DNA of 64,000 bases, taken from positions 68,136,118-68,200,117 of the forward strand of contig CM049317.1 in assembly GCA_026874595.1 (NCBI GenBank). Reading direction: 5' to 3'. Position 1 is the stretch's first letter. Every line of letters starts with the position of its first letter. The notes under the pieces are model-generated. The model searched no databases. It was not told the origin of the DNA and saw only the letters and a list, made by a program, of their open reading frames with translations. This document shows, in pieces, positions 34,789 to 45,536 of this stretch. This DNA comes from Sipunculus nudus (lineage: Eukaryota > Annelida > Sipuncula > Golfingiida > Sipunculidae). The position numbers and the translations under genes were made by a program.

Positions 34789-35716
34789 GAGCGGATGAGT
34801 GCTCTCAGATGTATGTGTATACAGTTAGATAAGCCGTCATTATTGTCACCATATCGTGTGTACCTTTGTACTGGGTTTAGTATCAGTGTAACAGATTCAA
34901 TATTACCTATTCTCACCACGTGGGCACGGGAGAGGGTGTTAAATGGATGTTATACATTCGCAACTAGCCATGCATCACATCGCTAAAGTGAGTGGACATA
35001 CCGGGTCGTAACTTAAGTGGAACCCTTTTCAATCTAAGACGCCCTCCTCGCTTACAAGCGCCATATTTCTGTGACAGACAATTCTTAAAATTTTACAGAT
35101 TCAAAAAATCCTGCAAAGATGAGACTGTCACGATATTTGGAATGAAAACCTAATTTCCAACAGGTTTTATTTGAAATCAACTACTTTTATATATGGTTAA
35201 TTTCTACTCTTGCTTTCGAAATTCGCGATGTGTCTGGTATGTTTTCGCTAAACTAAAGCACTATTCCGTTGACTGTAGGTTCTGTAACATTTATAAACTG
35301 CATATATCTAATTAAAAAGATTTTGTCATTTAAATAAACCACCAGAGGGTGTTGTGAATTATCTTAACTTTACCACCCAGATCTGCTATGATACCAACTG
35401 ATAGTGATATGATTTGCTCCTAATTGGGTCAGAAGTATGGTGTACCTATTTCCTATACTGTATGTAAAGCCATCCATACCGAATTCACTTGCACTTGGGG
35501 TTCGTATAATGTGCATTGCGGGTCACATGTAGTAAAAGAGTTTTAGATATCGTAAAATGCAACTCTGGCTGCACGTTGAGCGTTCAACGCCGAGTTATCT
35601 TGGCATCTGGTCCAATTGTCGTAGGTGAGTGGTACTGGCCATGCTCTGGACGGCGTGTGTATTATTATTGAGGCCTTATAGCGAGCCCTATACCGGGATG
35701 GGAAGAAGGCACTCAC
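34786..35716. other. Unassigned DNA
   Basis: No gene seen. It would lie downstream of, or within an intron of, the minus-strand gene that starts at about 36,274. Confidence 0.4.
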
Positions 35717-35847
35717 GAGTATTTAGGACGAGCTACTTGTACAAAGGTAGAACCTGTTTGGACAGAGCGGGCCCACACGGGCTCTATTGTACCTGTTAGT
35801 GGCTCTCCCCATGACAGTAGAGGGTGAATATCGGTTTGCCAGCGCAC
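35717..35847 (-). CDS. Candidate second exon of the 36-kb gene (two possible acceptors)
   Basis: Read on the minus strand, a pyrimidine-rich tract (CCCCTCCCTGCCCCATACAG) ends in an AG at 35,848-35,849, and a donor-like CTC|GTGAGTG ends the segment at 35,717. Joined to the phase-1 end of the first exon at the 35,847 acceptor, the frame runs about 40 codons and stops at a TAA inside the segment. That would give a small secreted protein containing VMGRATNRYNRAR and a two-Cys tail (LCPNRFYLC). If the AG at 35,793-35,794 is used, the exon is 76 nt and the frame stays open to the donor (GTIEPVWARS to PKY). I cannot choose between these without transcripts, and either may be wrong. Confidence 0.25.
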
Positions 35848-36033
35848 CTGTATGGGGCAGGGAGGGGGTGGGGCGCTCGGCTCATGTGACCAACTGGGGG
35901 TCACAAAAATTACTTCTAAAAGCACACAGATAGCCTTGCATGGTAAGCGTGTTTGTGACATGCTCGCAGGTCGGTCCATTGAGTCGGAACAACTTGCTCG
36001 TTTCTGAACCGATCCCGTACATTTAGCACTCAC

Positions 36034-36274
36034 CTGGTTTCGGATGTCTTACGTTTGGATATTTAACTAAGGATTCCGCATGGTTTGCCGGTGTGCTCGA
36101 GTTAGGTCCTTGCAATGATGAAAAGGTGGTGGTAGTTTGGGTCAATCCTTGAGTAGCCCCAGGGGCGGCCCAACAGCCCCCAACAACAAGTGTTGCTAAA
36201 AGGAACAAATTTGATAATCCAGTTCGGGTTCGCATGTCTAGCCCCCAAGAGCGTGTCCAGCACGGTGAAACCAT
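36034..36274 (-). CDS. First coding exon of a secreted or membrane protein of unknown family
   Basis: Two in-frame ATGs, at 36,274 and 36,235, follow an upstream stop. The second has a purine at -3 and gives MRTRTGLSNLFLLATLVVGG, a good signal peptide: basic start, about 12-residue hydrophobic core, and a likely cleavage near CWA|AP. A Ser/Thr-rich stretch (TTTTFSSLQGPNSSTPAN) follows, suggestive of O-glycosylation, then KYPNVRHPKP. The exon ends CCAG|GTGAGTG, a consensus donor, leaving phase 1. Read through, the frame ends at a TAA nine bases later, so an 83-residue single-exon protein is the alternative. Upstream (higher coordinates) lies GC/CpG-rich DNA with an inverted CCAAT box. I do not recognise the family. 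This is the best-supported protein-coding feature in the window. Confidence 0.5.
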
Positions 36275-37010
36275 CCACTATTACTTCGGTCCATGAAGCC
36301 AGTACGCTGCTAGTGCGTCCAACACGTTGTAGCCCTAGCGTTCAAACGGTACTCCCGTGCCGTAGGCGGGCCAAGAGAGGTCGAGTTGACATGTTTCAGT
36401 GAGCCTCGGCGCCACTTTTGACATATTTTAGGCCGAGCGGCCAATCAGCGCTTCACGCTCGCTCATAAGCCGAATGAGCCCAACGGACCAGGTAAACCAC
36501 GATCCCAGGTTGAGGGAGCTAACTTTGTTGCATTAGTGCGTCAATCATTTTCTACGTCTGGCAACGGGCCAGGTAATTCTACCTCTTCTCAACAGATATA
36601 AAGCGCCAACGCAAATATACTATATAAGAGCTAACTAAGGGGCCACGAAGGGGGCAGGGCGCTGTGCTAAATTACCCATTGAAACGAGCACTTTAAAAGG
36701 TCCTTTAGAATGGCCGCATTGCAAATACTGGCCCCCACAAAAGATTTGACTCGAGCCGTATGGGGACAACAGTTGAACTAACCCGCCCCGAGGATTTTTC
36801 TACCGCAAATAGCCTTAATAGACTCAGTGATACGACACACTAGCGGCCGCCACATGACACTAATTGGCTTAATTAAACAGAGGCTGTGCGGCCTGTCAAT
36901 CCTTCTCTCAATTGCAACAGTAACTTTGCGGTAACTGGGGTCACGTGACCACGGCAGGTGCACCTTGAGCAGACGACAGCGCCAAGGCACGGATCGAGTG
37001 TGATGGATGA
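36275..37010 (-). promoter_or_regulatory. Putative promoter / CpG-rich 5' region of the 36-kb gene
   Basis: GC and CpG density are visibly higher here than in the surrounding AT-rich DNA. CCAAT lies at 36,441-36,445 (ATTGG in the sense of the gene), within CGCTGATTGG. TATA-like words lie near 36,597 and 36,620. A perfect E-box palindrome is at 36,939-36,950 and a GCGGCCGC at about 36,843. A near-duplicate CAACGGRCCAGGTAA occurs at about 36,481 and 36,562. An 82-codon minus-strand frame (36,778-37,026, begins MRCSLLIHHTRSV) lies in it, with no recognised domain. Confidence 0.4.
36939..36950. promoter_or_regulatory. E-box palindrome GGTCACGTGACC
   Basis: A perfect 12-bp palindrome containing GTCACGTGAC, the core bound by MiT/TFE and USF family bHLH-zip factors in animals. 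It lies about 670 bp upstream of the candidate start codon. Confidence 0.4.
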
Positions 37011-37046
37011 GGAGAGAACAACGCATGCTTCATATATTCAATAAAT

Positions 37047-37050
<4 letters not shown>

Positions 37051-37084
<34 letters not shown>
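37051..37084. repeat. (TA)n microsatellite
   Basis: About 17 TA units, followed by another short TA block to about 37,100. Confidence 0.9.
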
Positions 37085-37086
<2 letters not shown>

Positions 37087-38662
37087 TTTATATATATACC
37101 TTTTAGACAGGTGCGAACAGGTGGATTCCTGCTTTTTCTATACAAAGTACCTCCTATTCAAGACATGTCAAAATATGTGACGTACACGTCACGCTGGGCA
37201 GATCGTAACGAAACCTTCCCAACTTCACACTTGTACATATATATATTTTTTTTGCAAATTGATAATTTAAACCTCTCTGTTCCGTGGTTAGACACATGAA
37301 AACAACCCATGTTTGCCTTGAAAATCAATATTTTTTTAATATAATATTAAATGATAATGCAATATGTTTTATCAATATTGTCATTAAAATTTAAAAAAGT
37401 GTAAGTGAACCATTGTAAGGAGAGAAAGGTATAACTTAAAAGGTAAAATAGTTTTTTTACGAAACGTTTTAATTTAAGCTGTCTACACACTTCGTGAAAT
37501 CTAATTTTAAATAATTTTTAAATTAACAATAATGAAATGAAATCTGTTTAATACAAGTTTTCTTGTATCATAAGCAGAATCTGTCTTTTTCTTTCTTGTA
37601 TTCGCCTCTCGCTCTTCATTTTATATCATCTGCGGATAAGCGTAACAGAACAATGCATATAATTTTTTCCGAGCGATATACATAATGGAAATTTAATAAT
37701 CAGTGTATTAATGCTAATGTTTGATTAATAAAACTATTAGAAATATTTCAATCAGAGTAAAAACCTCGAGGAGACAACAATTTACGTTTGTTGATAAAAC
37801 TTCTAAAGTTTGTTCTAAAGTTTTCATTTGTACGACTTTTCCCACTTATCTTATATGCCAGTGAATCATCCATGAGCTTTTAAGCCATTGGCTGCGAAAC
37901 AGCGACGTCATCATAGTGGGCGTGTCTTGGTGAAAGAACCCACTGCATGTAATCGACAAACAATTCTGTGGATGGTATTTTAATCAGAGTAAATTGCCAC
38001 ATTAATGATCTTCTAGTTACAATAATTTTCCCATTTTTATCAAGCAAACTGAATATAATCTCAACTAAATATAGTTATGGGTATTTAAGTCTTGAATGTC
38101 CATTTCTTTTTATTATATAACATTTATACCATAGCATGTACTCATTTTCTTTTCAAAAGTTTAATCCAAAGTATCACTGAAGTACCAAAGTCCTATTTGG
38201 AAGCTGTAAGTTTTTCTTTTCCTGATTTCTGAAACGTTGACAAGCTGTGTTTTATTTTATAATGGGTGAACAGGATGCATAATTTTACAATCAAATTAAC
38301 AAACATTTATGGATTCATATAGCGTGCATGTGGAAAGGCTGGGGACGCTTTCCTTTTTTTATAAAAAATGTGAAATAGGAAAGTATACACGTTGAAAACC
38401 GGAAAGAGCGCCGAAACTTCCCTCCCCGTAAAAAAATCTTATATCCGCCTTTGCAGTGTGCTGTATGATTATGGTATAATTTATGTTAGTTTTATCAGCA
38501 TATCGTTATGTCATTCATGTTCATACTACACTGTGCTATTATTTTAGTTATTTTTATAATGAAATTACAATGTTTGCCAGATATAAATATGATTCGCAGA
38601 TTATTTTACACAGCCTCTCCAAACAAGTGTTCGACTTTTTTCAGTTGTCTCTAATATACGAT

Positions 38663-38666
<4 letters not shown>
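37085..38666. other. Unassigned AT-rich DNA
   Basis: No gene. ATTTYAATCAGAGTAAA occurs twice (about 37,745 and 37,978). The segment 38,335-38,455 ends in TATCCGCCTTTGCAG, weakly like the CAGGGGCGGAT element ends, but the left end cannot be found. Confidence 0.4.

Positions 38667-38702
<36 letters not shown>
38667..38702. repeat. (TA)n microsatellite
   Basis: 18 TA units. Confidence 0.95.
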
Positions 38703-38703
<1 letters not shown>

Positions 38704-39129
38704 CCAGATATTAGTCAGGGGTAGAGCAGGTCATGGTACAAGTATGACTGATAACGTGGCTAGATGACTCAGCTGAACCAGTCACTGGCAGACCGATAGA
38801 CAGGGCTGGTGCAGGATGCATGTGTGGCCTCACGAAGTGAAGCCGCCAGCTGGCAGGTCCACGTGGGCCAGATTGTCCTAACAAACCGGCCATATTGATA
38901 CATGTTTATAATTAATAAGGTCACAATATTACACATATCAATTAGTGCACATATCTTCCCTTTTGCATGCGTGTCCATCCGTCTATCACCCACATTATCT
39001 GCCTGTCTCTGCCGCTCTCGCTCTCTTTGACCATCAATTTGTTCGCCTCCCGATACACATGCAACCGACAGATGAGTTACCGAATTGCCATTCACGAAGA
39101 AGCAGCGAAAAATAGTGGAGAGTTTAATG
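38703..39129. other. Unassigned DNA, GC-richer at 38,705-38,900
   Basis: The patch is open on the minus strand (38,769-39,095) but begins without an ATG and shows no domain. Part of that frame (Arg/Glu-rich) comes from a cryptic CTCT tract at 39,000-39,030. Confidence 0.4.
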
Positions 39130-39176
39130 ATATATAAATATATATAAATATATATATATATGTGTGTGTGTGTGTG
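39130..39176. repeat. (TA)n then (TG)n compound microsatellite
   Basis: TA/TAAA blocks followed by eight TG units. Confidence 0.9.
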
Positions 39177-39929
39177 ATTTTTTTTAAATATGATTTTTCT
39201 TCATGCATGATCCTTCAAAGAATCTAAGTTTTTGTCTGAAGCCACTTAAAAAATCTTTTACTGAATTTCCTTTATCCATTAATTATGATTAATCGAGTAT
39301 AATAACAGCCTTCCGTGAGTCATAAACTGGCGACGGAATTGTTATCAATTCTTTCGATAAAAAGGAGAGTTTTCGATGAATCACACATTGATATTCTAAG
39401 CTTGTTTAAATCCTTTTAGCAAATTTCATTGTGCCCGTTAATTCACACCGGTAATCTACCAATGAAAGACCCTCAGACTCATCCTGACGTCATTTCATCC
39501 AGGGACCTATTTGTAATTCAATTTCCTGGAGGAGGCTTTGTGAATCACGTCCTCCTGTAGAAAGTAAAGTCTGACTAAACATTTATTGATTGATCCCGAC
39601 GCCTCACTGCGCGTGACACGCATGCGCGCCATCTCGTATACCTGATGAGGCACGTTCCCGATTGAATCACTGCATCAAGTTTCTAAATAACAATATGCCA
39701 CCTCATATATCACCTGGCGTCTAATGATTGACAGGTAGACCTAGTCATCCCCTGAACTAAAGTAATGGCACATGAATCGATATGGTGTTATTCTTTGGTG
39801 TTGCTTCTTTGTGATTTTGTAAATAAGACCCTCATGACACATACCTTTATATTTTAAAAGTTTACTTTACGGACAGAAGTTAACCCTCTATTATATGTTA
39901 TGTGATGAGCTAATAGTAATAATTATCAA
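39177..39929. other. Unassigned DNA
   Basis: No gene or element recognised. Confidence 0.4.
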
Positions 39930-39997
39930 AATAATAATGATAATAATAATAATATTTTATTTTAATAATAATAATAATCATAATCACAATAAAAAAA

Positions 39998-40061
<64 letters not shown>

Positions 40062-40080
40062 GTTGTTGTTGTTGTTGTTA
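39930..40080. repeat. (AAT)n / (TTA)n / (TTG)n trinucleotide tract
   Basis: AAT-rich blocks at 39,930-39,978, then about 20 TTA units to 40,060 and six to seven TTG units to 40,080. The TTA run follows CAATAAAAAAA, so it could be the tail of a retroposon. Confidence 0.9.
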
Positions 40081-40183
40081 GAATATGTCATGTAGAACGA
40101 TACCTGTATATAATGCCTCTTTTTGCTGTCTCACGCCTCTGTGAACGCATTTATATTTCATTTGGTTTGTTTTCTCATTTACG

Positions 40184-40195
40184 AGTCACGTGACT
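40184..40195. promoter_or_regulatory. E-box palindrome AGTCACGTGACT
   Basis: A perfect 12-bp palindrome with the same GTCACGTGAC core as 36,939-36,950. No gene start is apparent nearby. Confidence 0.3.
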
Positions 40196-40450
40196 TACGT
40201 GAACATATACATGTCATATGGCTTAACGTAATCCTCAAAAAAGACTTGATGATGTTTTTGAAACAGAAAACAGAGACATTACCATATATGCGCACATATA
40301 ATCTACCTTGCTCATATTGAAGACTAGCGACTCAGAGAAAAATAACACTGTGTCTTTGGGTCTGTGTCAACTGCTGAACTCAATTCATACTTAATCGGAT
40401 CGCAAAGTAACAATAAATCTATAAGGCAAAAGTTGTTGTAGGTCCCTGTA

Positions 40451-40692
40451 CAGGAGCGGACTAAGGTTTGTATAATAAGTGTGAGGAGGTCAGACTGATA
40501 ACGGCGGGAGATAATTAGTTATGGGTTGGGGTTTGAATATTTATTTTGTAATGGTGCAATCTGGGGAGAAAAAAATTGTCCAGGACGCAATCGGTAAGCT
40601 GTCCTTCAGAATCAAGCGTGTATTGCTCCATTTGACCGACTTTTATTGGTCGTCGACCACCCCTCCTCCCCCCCTTTCCAAATCGGCCCCTG
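40451..40692. mobile_element. MITE-like element with CAGGRGC ends
   Basis: A 242-bp segment. The left end is CAGGAGCGGACTAAGG; the right end, complemented, is CAGGGGCCGATTTGGAA. It contains a C-rich stretch before the right end, as in the elements at 33,872 and 47,593. CTGTA occurs on both flanks but not at the same offset, so the target duplication is unresolved. hAT-type ends are the likeliest reading. Confidence 0.4.
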
Positions 40693-41154
40693 CTGTATGT
40701 GTTTTAATTTAAAACCCCGCGGTGCTGACTCTTTTCAAATGATCACATCAGAGGATCATAACGCCTACTGCGCATGCTCATGAAAAGGAGAGTTAAATGT
40801 CAATTTCTATTTCTAACGCTCAGTAGGCTATAGATGCATTCATGAACACACGCACATAGTATGTGGTTTTTTTTTAACATAGTGTACGGTTTTCATTCCT
40901 CAGGGCGCTGCTCCCCGCAGGCGTTTTCATCACGTTGGCGCTTATCATTGGCGGTGTTTATACTTTCGTATACCGGCTTCATATTCGCAAATATCGCAAT
41001 TTTAATTTTATCAAAGTTTCGCGAGGGTTCAACTTTCGCGATCTCATCTTAGTAAAGAACTACACAGATTTTAACCATTATTATGTTTATTACTTAATAG
41101 AAAATGGGGACCTGTTGGGTCCCGTTGCAGGGGAAGGGTATATTTCCATGTAGT
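40693..41154. other. Unassigned DNA
   Basis: No supported gene. The segment 40,985-41,050 has repeated TTCGCRA words and TTTCGCGATCTCA, the latter also found at about 21,877. Confidence 0.35.
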
Positions 41155-41215
41155 GTGTCCCCAGATCCGTAGGGTAGCGAATTCCCAGACCCGTAAGGTA
41201 GTGATGTCTGGTGCT
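41155..41215 (+). repeat. Two-copy 25-bp tandem repeat
   Basis: CCCAGATCCGTAGGGTAGCGA is followed by CCCAGACCCGTAAGGTAGTGA. On the minus strand each copy reads LPYGSG. I recall similar tandem words from other molluscan DNA. Confidence 0.65.
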
Positions 41216-41616
41216 TGATACGGAACCAATTATTCATGTCTTTGTGGTAATGGGCCAAGGTGAAGGTCAGCAATGGCGAGATGGATAGCTGTGTGGTGAT
41301 GTGAGGCCACCGGGAATTCAATTGTGTGCAAGTGGAAAGGCCAAACTAGTGTCCATTCTGTAAGTTAGCGCATGTGACTGACGCCGATAGCAAAACTGGG
41401 CCACTGTCATAGCCCGTTTCTGCAGTTTTTCTTGGACCTCTTATTCAAGAAGTATTTATTTAATACTTCCCATTTCACGAATATCTTGATTTTAAAACCT
41501 TCACGAATAAAAAAACAACCACGGTAACATCGAAGAGGCGCAGGGATAACTCGCCAGAATCCGCTGTGTGTTTTATTGTTATTCCTTATCGGACAGTTTA
41601 TGCTTCGAAAGAAACA

Positions 41617-41835
41617 ATTTATTTTTTTTTCTATGTTCACGCAGATGAGCTTTTTGTCGAACAAAATATTGAATTGTTCCTATTGTTATCAGAGAAAGAA
41701 TGTCATTCAGAGATTTTATCTGGTGGACCTTATGAAACTGTGGGTCTGTCTTGTAACTGTGATGCTGAAGCAGTTGGCACAAAGTGCATAAAGCGTCCAC
41801 AAGGGGGCGTGTATCCCAGTCCCTTCCCTCTGTAA
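41617..41835 (+). CDS. Possible terminal exon, unknown protein (speculative)
   Basis: A pyrimidine-rich stretch ending in CTTATCGGACAG|TTTATG resembles a 3' splice acceptor near 41,599-41,600. The frame downstream stays open to a TAA at 41,833-41,835 and ends with GLSCNCDAEAVGTKC followed by IKRPQGGVYPSPFPL. Composition is protein-like. However, two other frames in the same interval (one on each strand) are also open over about 70 codons, there is no known domain, and no partner exon is identified. Confidence 0.2.
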   Translation: MYFFFYVHADELFVEQNIELFLLLSEKECHSEILSGGPYETVGLSCNCDAEAVGTKCIKRPQGGVYPSPFPL

Positions 41836-44229
41836 CAGCAGATCCGGATTTAATATAAATTTTCTGACAGTCTGACGTATAGGAGTGTCAGTTATTGTGA
41901 CGTCATAAATAAGCATAAGGTGAAAGACAAGTGCAAGTTAGACATAGAAAAATAAGCTTAATATTACACCTAATTATAAATTAGTAAAATTGATTAGTTG
42001 AATAGCAATGGATGTAAATGATATCAGCCACAGATTATTTATTCCTTTTATTTATTACAACATCTTCTAGGGTGACCTTTATAAGAATAAAAGTATGTTC
42101 ATTAAACTAAAACGATAGTATATATAAAAACAGAAGATAATGTGTAACGTTAGCACAGCTAAAATGGTTCTACTAGTGTATATAGTAGATCAATTCTTTA
42201 CCTTCAAGATTGGCTAAGTTCAACCATTGCAAATTTAAATCTAGTTTTAACCTTGTCAAAGATATTTTACATTCCTATCAGATATACACCTATCCGCAGA
42301 GTCTAAGGGAAAATAGCCCCTGGGGATTTGTGTGACAATATAACAGGTAACTAAATTAACCGTATCACTATAACATAACCATTGCTCTTAATCTTAATTA
42401 TGTCATATATGTAAACAGCCCCAACGCACAGCCTTAAGCCGCATTGGATTATAGAAATAATGTTGACAATCATTAATAATTACAACAAAAAAATAGCAAA
42501 AACAACAGTATAGGGTTATGGAGTAATTGGTTAATTGCTGATATTTTAATTTGTACTGATATACTTTTAACTTTAAATAATTTTACTCTTTAATAGTTTA
42601 AACTTTTTAGCAGTAATTGTGAGCCCGCACTCTTTGTTATATATAAAAGATGTACAGTCGTGATGTTGCTGTTATTGTTTTTTATATACCATCTTAATTA
42701 TCAGACATGTTAGCAAATCAGCGACCCACCTGTCCTGATATTTACGACTAGGGTAACGTTAATTAGGTCAAACCTGTACATGCTTGCAAGAAATTTCTTT
42801 AAACCCCGTACGTTAATGTACATATACGGTTATATACCTATACAAGAATCTATGGCTAGAAAACATATAGTGTCCTGTCTCGGAAAACAATCTTTAAAGG
42901 AAAAAAATATATTTATTATGGTGATCCAGATAACCCCAAAATGGTTTCACTTAAACACTGAACAAAATAATTTTATAAAATTCACAAACATTCCAGTAAA
43001 TTTACTAATACATAAAACCACCAAATCAATAGCGACCAAAACATATTTCTTCCCAACGCAGGTAAAAAAAAGGTATGAATTTAGATTCCATGCACAAAAG
43101 CGGTTTGTCCTTTTTAGAAGGGGTCGGAATGTTAACCGTGGTGAATTTCCACAAATGCTGACATGTTGAGGTCAATGGGTGCGAACCAGCGCGGGAAAAG
43201 TTGAAGTCGTCTGCTACCTTATCTTCTGCCTGGTATAACCTCGATGTCGCGCTGTGTTTGTTTCCTTGTCTATGCGACCTGATTAAAGACGCGGGAGATC
43301 CAATAATATTAAATTCGGGAGAGGAGGAGGGGGGGGGATCTTTGAATGGCCTAAAAAATTTCATGTAAAATTATTTCAGTCATATTTATATATTGTATTG
43401 AATAAATTCAATATATAATTGATCATTACTTCATGAGGTGGTAATGGATAAATAATAATTCTGCTTATGCATTTACTGATGCCCACCTGGGAAAAATATA
43501 CATTAAGCGCCCATATACACATTTGTTCAGAACTTTCACTATGAAACTCTCTCTATATATAGAGAACCCCGCATCCCATACAGCCCGCCTGGATCCGCCC
43601 CCCGACGGAGTGTGTTCAAGTATATGCAGTCACTCAGGATAAAATACAACTTACCAGGCAAAAGTGACCTTCATTCTATACTGTCCTTCAGATTAAGCGA
43701 GTGTTAAACACAGATCGTGTATAGAGAACTACTTAACTTGCTAAACAGCAAAAAAAAAAAAAAAAAAGGGAAGGAGCAAGTCAATTATGTTTATTCATGA
43801 GCACATGACCCTCACACGAGAGAGATGATATTGACAAGGTTATTAGGGTAGTGGGTTATTTAGTGTGTTTAATGGGTGATCACGACCGCTCCTTAGATCA
43901 TTAACAACCTCACCGGGATCACTGACCCTGATAAACAAGGATTTGTTTTGACGTATATCATGTTTAAATCGTGCCTGGATGGCCTTTTTCTGTGTTATCT
44001 AACCAATTTATATCTAATATTAAAAGGATTATTCTTTTTTAATTTGATATAACCATAAAATATCATGAACAAAATATATAAATATACTTTCTATAAAAAT
44101 AAATAACTATATGTTTTTTTTCTTCACAAATCTTTAACCGGTGTTCTTTCACTTATGGAAGCATTATTCAGTTACGATATTCTATACATCTCCCTACAGT
44201 TTGTACAATTTTCATCAAATTAAGATACA
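41836..44229. other. Unassigned AT-rich DNA
   Basis: The longest ATG-initiated non-repetitive frame of the window lies here on + at 42,780-43,169 (129 codons, begins MLARNFFKPRTLMYIYGYIP and is Lys/Arg-rich at the end). It shows no domain, signal or conserved motif and may be chance. Poly-A lies at 43,750-43,767. Confidence 0.4.
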
Positions 44230-44395
44230 CGTCGGTTTGAAAGACCGCCTGTCTAATAATAACACCTGTCTATTGATACCGCCCTTCAGGAAACCAACAG
44301 CATTCATATCAGTTATAACCGATCTACCTAATAAGACCACCTGTAAATTGAGACCACTTTTGGCCAGTGCAAAGGGTTGACATATATTTCACAGG
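44230..44395 (+). repeat. Degraded ~25-bp GACCACCTGTCTA-type repeat
   Basis: Repeated words ACCGCCTGTCTAATAA, AACACCTGTCTATTGA, GACCACCTGTAAATTGA and GACCACTTTTGGCCAGT are diverged units of about 25-26 bp. I recall closely similar GACCACCTGTCTATAAAGACC repeats from molluscs and other marine invertebrates. Confidence 0.5.
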
Positions 44396-45261
44396 TTCTA
44401 ATGTATATAGCTCTCTAATTTGTATATGCCAGGTGGTCTCAGAGCAACGTTTAACGTAAGTTATGGAAAAGCTGTAACCGTATTCATAGAAAGACTCGCG
44501 AGAGTTCCAAGTCCCTATATTTGCTGACGGACTGTGATAATTATTAGTAACTAGGTATACCCATATTTTGCATGGACATGCGACATGTGACACATCCGGT
44601 TTTAGTGTGTACACACAATGGCAGCCCCCGTGAGCGGTTAGGGAAAATGTGAGGAATAATCCTGTCTGGGTTCGATAAGGACACTGGGATGGGACACGAA
44701 AGTATACTCCGAGGGTAGCGTGTCTGCAGATTGAGTTTGGTAGCAAGGGGTAGTGTATAGGAGTTGTGTATAGAGCGAAATAACCCTATTCTTGGACCAC
44801 GCCGTAATCCTCAAATTACAGTAATATATATATAATAGTCCTCGAAATAATAACACCACTATATAAATAAGGATTATTTGGAGTGCATTTACACTATGCA
44901 CGAGACATCTGTTGATTATATATATAGGCATGCATTGATTGCTGCCTGTTTATAGTCGAAATGACATACGTTGAAATAAGTTTTGAAAATTGAAACGGTT
45001 TCTCCCTAATGCTTTACTAGCAGTCAAAGTTCGACAGCATGTTAGGTTAACGTCATTCGCATTTCTAGATGCCAGGGGAGCAGAGGGCAATGGAATCGAG
45101 GCAGTGAAACAATTTTTTTTTTCAAATATTTTTTGTTAGAGATTACCTCTTCTATTTTTTTAAAGCTAGCTTAACTTAATATATGTACATCATGCAGAAT
45201 TCCATTCCAGTTCCGGACTATGCATGACAGGGCAGAATCGAACGCTTTCTTTCATTTTATA
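44396..45261. other. Unassigned DNA
   Basis: A 140-codon minus-strand open stretch at 44,324-44,746 starts at TTG and not ATG and has no recognisable domain. I see no splice architecture around it and do not call it a gene. Confidence 0.4.
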
Positions 45262-45536
45262 GCCTGGTGTCAACCAGGCCCAGTAACTACTGCACCTGCG
45301 GGCCTTGGAGGTGTAATCGTCCGGAATGCTTGGTCATACCACAGAGGAACCCCCGAAAGGCGCACTCATTTGTGAGTAAAACACGGACGTTGGCCAGAGC
45401 CTTCCCATTAAGCCTGCAGAGTGTCCACCTTAGGTTGGGCCGACCGTGAAAAATCTCACCGCCTCGGTTGAGATTCGAACTCACGATCTCTCTGCTTTTA
45501 GTCCTGTGCTCTACCCCTGAGTCACAGAAGCCGAAT
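45262..45536 (-). mobile_element. tRNA-derived SINE with terminal hairpin
   Basis: On the minus strand the head carries an A box GACTCAGGGGTAGAGCAC (complement of 45,506-45,523) and a B box GAGTTCGAATCTC (complement of 45,470-45,482) at tRNA spacing. A body of about 190 bp follows and ends in a hairpin GCCTGG-TGTCAA-CCAGGC at 45,262-45,279. The acceptor stem does not pair, so it is not a functional tRNA gene. The hairpin may be the real 3' end or only part of the body. Confidence 0.65.

Noticed and set aside
34524-34986. Tyr/Ile-rich proteins on both strands
   Set aside because: They are translations of the (TC)n and (TA)n microsatellites.
42780-43169. 129-codon ATG-initiated frame as a gene
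   Set aside because: It is the longest non-repetitive ATG frame, but one such frame is plausible by chance in 64 kb of six-frame space, and there is no motif or splice context.
44324-44746. 140-codon minus-strand frame as a gene
   Set aside because: It starts at TTG, has no domain and overlaps the degraded GACCACCTGTCTA repeat.
45470-45523. Functional tRNA gene on the minus strand
   Set aside because: A and B boxes are present but the acceptor stem does not pair and the sequence continues into a SINE body. The same applies to the heads at 9,119-9,170 and 46,721-46,774.
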